NCBI RefSeq assembly: GCF_002251295.1
Contig: NZ_NPJA01000022.1
Span: forward strand, 1 to 64,000
Length of the DNA: 64,000 bases
Direction: 5' to 3'
From: Prevotella sp. P5-50
Lineage (GTDB): Bacteria > Bacteroidota > Bacteroidia > Bacteroidales > Bacteroidaceae
Below are positions 59,261-64,000 of this stretch, one piece after another. The position numbers and the translations under genes were made by a program. The notes under the pieces were generated by a model that was not told the DNA's origin, made no database searches, and saw only the letters and a program-made list of their open reading frames with translations. Numbering within the stretch: the stretch's first letter is position 1; every line of letters begins with the position of its first letter.

Positions 59261-62200
59261 TTAAAGTCCAACTCTTACGGTGCAGGTGAACTGACGGGCC
59301 ATAGGAACAGCCACACCACCGGTGTTGAAGAATTCAGGATCCTGTCCGTTGAGTTTCTTGTCTGAGTAGATCAGGAAGAGGTTGGTACCCTGCAGCTTGA
59401 TGCTGGCACTCTTCAGTTTGAGAGCGTTGAGCCAAGTCTGTGGGAAGTCGTATGACACTGAAATCTCCTTCATGCGGATGAAGTCACCCTTAGCAACGCG
59501 GTCGGTAGAACGGTTGTAAGCGTTGAAAGCATAAGAGAGCTGAGTGTCTGCCTGCAGCTGACGGAGGTCAGGAATAGCAGGGATAGTGGTTTTGTTCTCG
59601 TCACCAGAAACGGTCCAACGGTTCTTGAACTCCTTCGGCATAGCGTCGAGGTCAGAATAGCTGGCATAGAAAGCAGGATCAAGGCGTACCACATTGCCGA
59701 AAGCATAGGTAGCGAAGATGTTCAGGTGCCAGTTCTTATAAGTGAACGAGTTGCCGAGTGAACCGGTAATGGTAGGATCGGTAGGTCCTTCGTAAACGAG
59801 GTAGTCGATATCGCGGCTCTGGAAGTAGATGTCGCTGGTTACCACCTCACCACTTTCATTAACTACCTGAGGAATACCATTGGCATTAAGTCCCTTGAAG
59901 TCGAATGAGAAGAGTGAACGGTAAGCATATCCCTTCTTAGCGAAACCGGTACCGGTTACCATGTCGATCAAACGTGAACGGTTGTCGAGTTCGGTAATCT
60001 TAGTCTTCACGTGAGAGAAGATGAAGTCGGTGTTCCACTTGAAGTCCTTGCTGACAATGTTCTTAGAAGAGATAGAAAGTTCCTCACCATGTGAGCGCAT
60101 AGAAGCGACGTTGGCAAACTCGTTGATAGTACCCTTGGTACCGTTGGTGGTACGCATACCGATCAAGTCGTAGTTGTTACGACGATACCAGTCGAACTGT
60201 ACGTTGAGTCGGTTGTTCAAGAAGCCGAGGTCAACACCAATGTTGAGCTCATGTTTCTTTTCATAGGTCAGATCGGGGTTTGCGAAGTCGTAAATGTTAA
60301 GTCCAGACTCCTTATCGCTTGCGAATGGACGCCAGGGGTTGAACGACTGAATGATAGCCTGTGAGTTGGTCACAGCAGGTTTGTCACCAGTCAGTGAGTA
60401 AGAAGCCTTCAGGGTAGCGTGTGTCAACGCATTCTTGAAAGTCTTCTGGAACCAAGGCTCTTCGTGAGCATTCCATGCACCAGAGACGTTCCATGTAGGC
60501 AACCAACGTGCTGAACGAGATTTACCCAGACGGTTAGAACCTTCGTAACGGGTAGTTCCGTTGATAACGTAGCGGCCCTTCCAAGAATAGGTAGCGGTGG
60601 CGAAGAATGAAACTTCACGACCGTAGCTGTTGCTCAAGCTGTAGTACATAGCGTTCTGCTCTGCTGACTGCTTGAAGAAGAGGTAGTCGTATGATCCGAG
60701 GTAGCCCATGTCATACTGCATACCTACACCGTTGAAGTAGCTGCGGCTACGCTGTGTATCGTTGATTTCCATACCACCATAGAGGTTCACGATATGGTCT
60801 TCGTTGAATACATCGTTATACTGTGCAGTAGCACGGAAGTCCCAGCTGGTCATCTTATACTTGGTCTCACGATAGAAACCACCTACAGGAAGCACTGATA
60901 CAGGCTTGGAGTTGGGTTTATCGGGATCGGTGTAGAGCCAAGGGTTGTTGTCACGGATGGTGGCATCGTCCATTGCACGGAATGACTGTGCCATATTAGA
61001 GTTCTCGTGAATCTCGTTGGCCTGAGTAGTGGTAGAGTACTTGTAGGCACCGAGTACAGTAAGCTCAACCTTCTTGATGGGCTTATACTTGAGTTCTGCC
61101 TGATATTTCAAATCCACTACGTCGAGGTTCATGAAGTTGTTTGCCAACTCATTGTGGATATTGAAAGGAGCATAGTTACGAGTATAGAACTCGTTAGGAT
61201 CAAGCGCACGGCTTGAGTTGATCGCATAAGAGTAAGGGTTGATGTCGAAGTCACGGCTTACATTACCGGTCACCGCATCGACGCTCTGACTGGTAGTACC
61301 AGGAGCACGCTGGTTACGGTAGCTGGCATTGGCAATCATGTTGAGGGTGACCTTCTTGTTCACATTATACATGGCATTGATAGATGCAGTATAACGGCGA
61401 ACCTTTGACTGCTCGGTCCATCCTGGGTCGTCCATGATAGAGAACGAGGTATAGTACTGAGCCTTGTCGGTACCTGTTGACATGCTGATAGAGTGGTTCT
61501 GCTGGATAGCATTAGAGAACAACTCGTCAAACCAGTTGGTGTTGCGCATCTCAGCCTCACGGAGGTAAGCATTCTTAGCCTCTTCAGTCTGAGACAACAT
61601 GAACGAACCTGTTGCAGGATTGTAAGTGTTCATCAACTGATACATCTTACCATAGACACCGCTTGATGAAGCACGGTAGGTACGACCAAAGCTGATCAGA
61701 CCATTGGCCTCCAACTCCTTGTAGATACCCATCTGCTCCTGCGAGTTCATAATGTTGAAGTTTGAATAAGAAGGCTTCAAACGCATGGTAAACTCACCGG
61801 TGTAGTTGATACGGGTCTGTCCAGACTTACCTTTCTTAGTGGTCACAACGATCACACCAGACATGGCACGTGCACCGTAGATAGAAGTTGCTGAACCGTC
61901 TTTCAGAATCTGGAACGATTCGATGTCGTCTGCGTTCAAACCAGCAATAGCAGAAGAAATCAATGTCTCTGCATCACCTGATGACAATTGGTCGGCATCA
62001 ACCTCGGTCACATCTTCCATGATGACGCCATCAACAACCCAAAGGGGGCGTGATGAGCCATAGATAGACGTAGCACCACGAACACGAATCTTCGGAGCTG
62101 TACCGAAAGTACCACTTACGTTCTGCACCGATACACCAGCCGCACGTCCTTCAAGCGAACGGGAGATATCTGCCACACCGTCCAACTTGGCCTTTTCGGC

Positions 62201-62572
62201 ATCCACCTTAGTAGTAGAACCTGTAAAGAGTCGGCGGTCGGTCTTCTGCATACCGGTCACAACCACTTCCTGCAGTTCTGCACTGGAGCGGAGCGTCACG
62301 GTCATACCGTTCTTAGGTGTTACGGTCTGGGGTTCCATACCGATGTAACTGATAGTGATTTTCTTGCCTGATGGCACACTGATGGTAAACTTACCATCAA
62401 CATCGGTCACTGTACCGGAGCGCTGGCCCTGTACGAGAACTGAAGCACCAATAATGGGCTGATCGTCCTCTTGAGAAATTACGGTACCAGTGACTTTTGT
62501 CTGGGCAAAGGCCATTCCAAGGCTGAGGAACAAGCCTGCCAAAAACATCATGAGTCTTTTTTCCATAAACAC
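59261..62572 (-). CDS. SusC/RagA-family TonB-dependent outer-membrane transporter
   Basis: Outer-membrane pore of 1103 residues. The signal peptide (MEKRLMMFLAG, Met at 62566 is an alternative start) is followed by a carboxypeptidase-regulatory-like domain (VTGTVISQEDDQPIIGASVL), the TonB box region (AELQEVVVTGMQ), the plug (about 125-240, SSRPLWVVDGVIMEDV) and the beta-barrel. It leads the four-gene operon. No anti-sigma/ECF pair, hybrid two-component regulator or STN extension accompanies it, so control is probably through its long leader or from elsewhere. Confidence 0.95.
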   Translation of the reverse strand: MFMEKRLMMFLAGLFLSLGMAFAQTKVTGTVISQEDDQPIIGASVLVQGQRSGTVTDVDGKFTISVPSGKKITISYIGMEPQTVTPKNGMTVTLRSSAELQEVVVTGMQKTDRRLFTGSTTKVDAEKAKLDGVADISRSLEGRAAGVSVQNVSGTFGTAPKIRVRGATSIYGSSRPLWVVDGVIMEDVTEVDADQLSSGDAETLISSAIAGLNADDIESFQILKDGSATSIYGARAMSGVIVVTTKKGKSGQTRINYTGEFTMRLKPSYSNFNIMNSQEQMGIYKELEANGLISFGRTYRASSSGVYGKMYQLMNTYNPATGSFMLSQTEEAKNAYLREAEMRNTNWFDELFSNAIQQNHSISMSTGTDKAQYYTSFSIMDDPGWTEQSKVRRYTASINAMYNVNKKVTLNMIANASYRNQRAPGTTSQSVDAVTGNVSRDFDINPYSYAINSSRALDPNEFYTRNYAPFNIHNELANNFMNLDVVDLKYQAELKYKPIKKVELTVLGAYKYSTTTQANEIHENSNMAQSFRAMDDATIRDNNPWLYTDPDKPNSKPVSVLPVGGFYRETKYKMTSWDFRATAQYNDVFNEDHIVNLYGGMEINDTQRSRSYFNGVGMQYDMGYLGSYDYLFFKQSAEQNAMYYSLSNSYGREVSFFATATYSWKGRYVINGTTRYEGSNRLGKSRSARWLPTWNVSGAWNAHEEPWFQKTFKNALTHATLKASYSLTGDKPAVTNSQAIIQSFNPWRPFASDKESGLNIYDFANPDLTYEKKHELNIGVDLGFLNNRLNVQFDWYRRNNYDLIGMRTTNGTKGTINEFANVASMRSHGEELSISSKNIVSKDFKWNTDFIFSHVKTKITELDNRSRLIDMVTGTGFAKKGYAYRSLFSFDFKGLNANGIPQVVNESGEVVTSDIYFQSRDIDYLVYEGPTDPTITGSLGNSFTYKNWHLNIFATYAFGNVVRLDPAFYASYSDLDAMPKEFKNRWTVSGDENKTTIPAIPDLRQLQADTQLSYAFNAYNRSTDRVAKGDFIRMKEISVSYDFPQTWLNALKLKSASIKLQGTNLFLIYSDKKLNGQDPEFFNTGGVAVPMARQFTCTVRVGL

Positions 62573-62731
62573 TCTCGTTAATTATTAAGTTATAATATTG
62601 ATATAATTGATATTTCGTCTTGACCCGATCAACGGGAATTATGCTTTAATTATTCACTAATTATGCATATAAATTTCCACTCATTTCTTATTTAAGTTTG
62701 CACTTATTATACTTTGCTCACTATTTCCGTG

Positions 62732-62763
62732 CAAATATACAACATTTTTTCACAATAAACAAG
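62732..62763 (-). promoter_or_regulatory. Probable promoter of the SusC operon with a ~150-nt leader
   Basis: On the minus strand TATATTTG (62732-62739) is a perfect -7; 20 nt upstream is CTTG (62760-62763), one mismatch to TTTG. Transcription from here gives an unusually long, AT-rich leader (62573-62725). Confidence 0.5.
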
Positions 62764-62910
62764 GTTATTCTTAAAAAAAGTAGCATTTGCGCCTATTTTT
62801 TTTCGTTTTGACGAATTTTCGGCGAATTTATTAACGAAACTATAACTCTTCACGTGCGCACGCGTATAATATATAGGTATAAGTGTTTATTCAGAACACT
62901 AATGAATACT

Positions 62911-63170
62911 AACTATTCACACGATTCCACCCCATCCAACAATGCTACAAAAAAGCAAGATGTTTTACCTGCAAACCTGACTTCCGACAGATTAAAATTT
63001 GCCTGAATCCAATAATCTCCAACGCCATTTTCCTACGATACCACCAAAATAAGCCCACATCCACCTACTCTCTGAACATCGCAGACAACGGATCTTATCA
63101 GCAGGATCTGAAAATTGGTCAGGTGTTTAAAATGATCATGTAATTGATATTTTCCATACCAAATTTTGAG
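62911..63170 (+). other. Gene-free stretch ending at an orphan terminator
   Basis: One frame is free of stops for about 77 codons and ends (QDLKIGQVFKMIM) at 63141, but has no start codon. Another frame gives a 34-codon peptide from 62902. Neither resembles a known protein. This may be the tail of a decayed gene, since a terminator follows 30 bp later. Confidence 0.3.
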
Positions 63171-63204
63171 AGTATGTTCTCCGTGAGGAGAGCATACTTT
63201 TTTA
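63171..63204 (+). terminator. Rho-independent terminator without an obvious gene
   Basis: A 12-bp stem, AGTATGTTCTCC with GGAGAGCATACT (one G:U pair), a 4-nt loop, and a run of seven T after it. It reads on the plus strand. Confidence 0.85.
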
Positions 63205-63281
63205 TTATACTGTAAATATATTGGGCGCTCCTTGCATTACCGTTGTAAAGTTACCTTACTTACATTACACAAAATGGTAAC

Positions 63282-63407
63282 ATGGAGGACTCTTATGTGG
63301 CTTTGCATGATTTTTATGGTTTGGCCTATGAGGTTGGGGCTGTTGGGCTTGCGGCAGGGTGTTTGGGGTGGACAGAGGATTATCTCTGTCGGTTGTCTGG
63401 AGAATAA
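63282..63407 (+). CDS. Small hypothetical ORF
   Basis: A 41-codon frame (MEDSYVALHDFYGLAYEVGA onward, then LGWTEDYLCRLSGE) with balanced, protein-like composition. It has no recognisable domain and no promoter. Downstream frames contain two similar pieces (PVKGFLHGW and SKGFYIGRV), which suggests a decayed gene rather than a working one. Confidence 0.25.
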   Translation: MEDSYVALHDFYGLAYEVGAVGLAAGCLGWTEDYLCRLSGE

Positions 63408-63617
63408 CAAAGCATTTGAAGCCCGTGAAGGGGTTTCTACATGGTTGGACCATAGAGATCCACAGGATGGACGAAATGGCTTTGTTCGCCTCGAAAATGC
63501 TCAGTGTGGACAGGAAGCAAGGGGTTCTACATCGGCAGAGTAGAAGCAAAAAGGCATATTGTCGGTTTGTGGTTGCAGAAGGGGGTTCTGCCAGCCATGA
63601 TGGTGGCTTTACGTCGA

Positions 63618-63805
63618 GTTTTCGATAGATTCTCGTCGGTTCCTCGATCGACGTTCGTTGCTCTTTCGTTCGTTTTTCGCTTGTTCCTCGTTCGGTCCTC
63701 GATCGGTCTTCGATAGACTAACGACTAAGCAACGAGAGACGAACGAGAGACGAACGAGGACCTAACGAGAAGTTAACGAGAACCGAACGAGAAGTGATCG
63801 GGAAA
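63618..63805. repeat. Large imperfect palindrome of degenerate short repeats
   Basis: The left arm is built from units such as GGTTCCTCGATCG and CGTTCGTTGCTC. The right arm consists of the complementary type, ACGAACGAGAGACGAACGAG and variants. The centre is near 63715. Each arm is itself a chain of 8-10-bp repeats, so the whole can fold into one long hairpin. Confidence 0.7.
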
Positions 63806-63949
63806 TCGTGGGCCTTCTGTCGTGACCTGATAGCATGGGAATTTGTTGATTTTGTAAACATAAGCAGCATTTTAGTTGTTGGGTTATTTGTTTGATTTTT
63901 GGTTTAAAGGTTTCTTTCTTGTTTTTGAAATCATCCTCGGCTTGAAACA

Positions 63950-63957
63950 CAAAGATA
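63950..63957 (-). promoter_or_regulatory. Isolated -7-like element
   Basis: TATCTTTG on the minus strand. Only CTTG is found 21 nt upstream, and no credible gene follows, so this is a weak candidate. Confidence 0.3.
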
Positions 63958-64000
63958 CAACATGACACCCCCGAAATGCAAGAGTTTTGGCAGCTTTGAC

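Noticed and set aside
55294..62572. SusC/SusD operon as the RG-II importer
   Set aside because: It carries no glycosidase and has the zinc metallohydrolase and DUF4302 companions of another class. Proximity alone is not enough.
63265..63549. 94-codon minus-strand frame near the window end
   Set aside because: It has low-complexity, proline- and glutamine-rich translation, no start context, and overlaps an equally weak plus-strand frame.

Overview
The window looks like chromosomal DNA of a Prevotella-like member of the Bacteroidota. The evidence is a SusC/SusD pair, many secreted glycoside hydrolases, a transcarbamylase of the N-succinylornithine type, and intergenic promoters that fit the Bacteroidota pattern TTTG - 19/20 nt - TAnnTTTG (found upstream of argR, ompA, the GH127 gene and others). 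I saw no tRNA, rRNA, CRISPR array or intact insertion sequence.

Layout. (1) 1-4.5 kb, plus strand: an operon of GH97 alpha-glycosidase, CE7-type acetyl esterase and a NigD-like lipoprotein, with one short direct repeat on both sides. (2) 4.5-15.6 kb, minus strand: one long arginine/proline operon, transcribed argR - GNAT - argG - pspC-like - argC - argD - proC - HTH/cupin regulator - acyl-CoA synthetase - proB - proA - argF'. (3) 16.1-34.8 kb, minus strand: seven secreted carbohydrate-active enzymes in tight array (CE19-like esterase, GH95, GH140, GH78/sialidase-like fusion, GH67-like enzyme, GH137-like/GH2/malectin fusion, GH2). (4) 35-36.9 kb: an OmpA lipoprotein with a duplicated promoter block and a tandem-repeat region. 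(5) 36.9-42.2 kb: purL, two half-size chromate-type transporters and a small FMN-binding protein. (6) 42.2-43.8 kb: gene debris. (7) 43.9-55.1 kb, plus strand: GH127, a SprT-like metalloprotease, a very large GH43-like/GH143/GH142 fusion, GH78 and a sodium:solute symporter. Three copies of a MITE-like element are interspersed here. (8) 55.3-62.6 kb, minus strand: SusC, SusD, a zinc metallohydrolase lipoprotein and a DUF4302 lipoprotein. (9) 62.6-64 kb: mostly non-coding, with an orphan terminator and a large imperfect palindrome.

How it fits together. The enzymes of regions 3 and 7 (apiosidase, CE19-type methylesterase, GH95, GH137-like, GH143, GH142, GH127, GH78, GH2) are the signature of rhamnogalacturonan-II (RG-II) breakdown, as known from Bacteroides thetaiotaomicron. 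Here several activities are fused into single polypeptides, and no SusC/SusD pair lies within either enzyme cluster. The SusC/SusD operon of region 8 has the companions (zinc metallohydrolase, DUF4302) of a different importer class, so its link to RG-II is unproven. Family calls are made by reading protein motifs and could not be checked by search.
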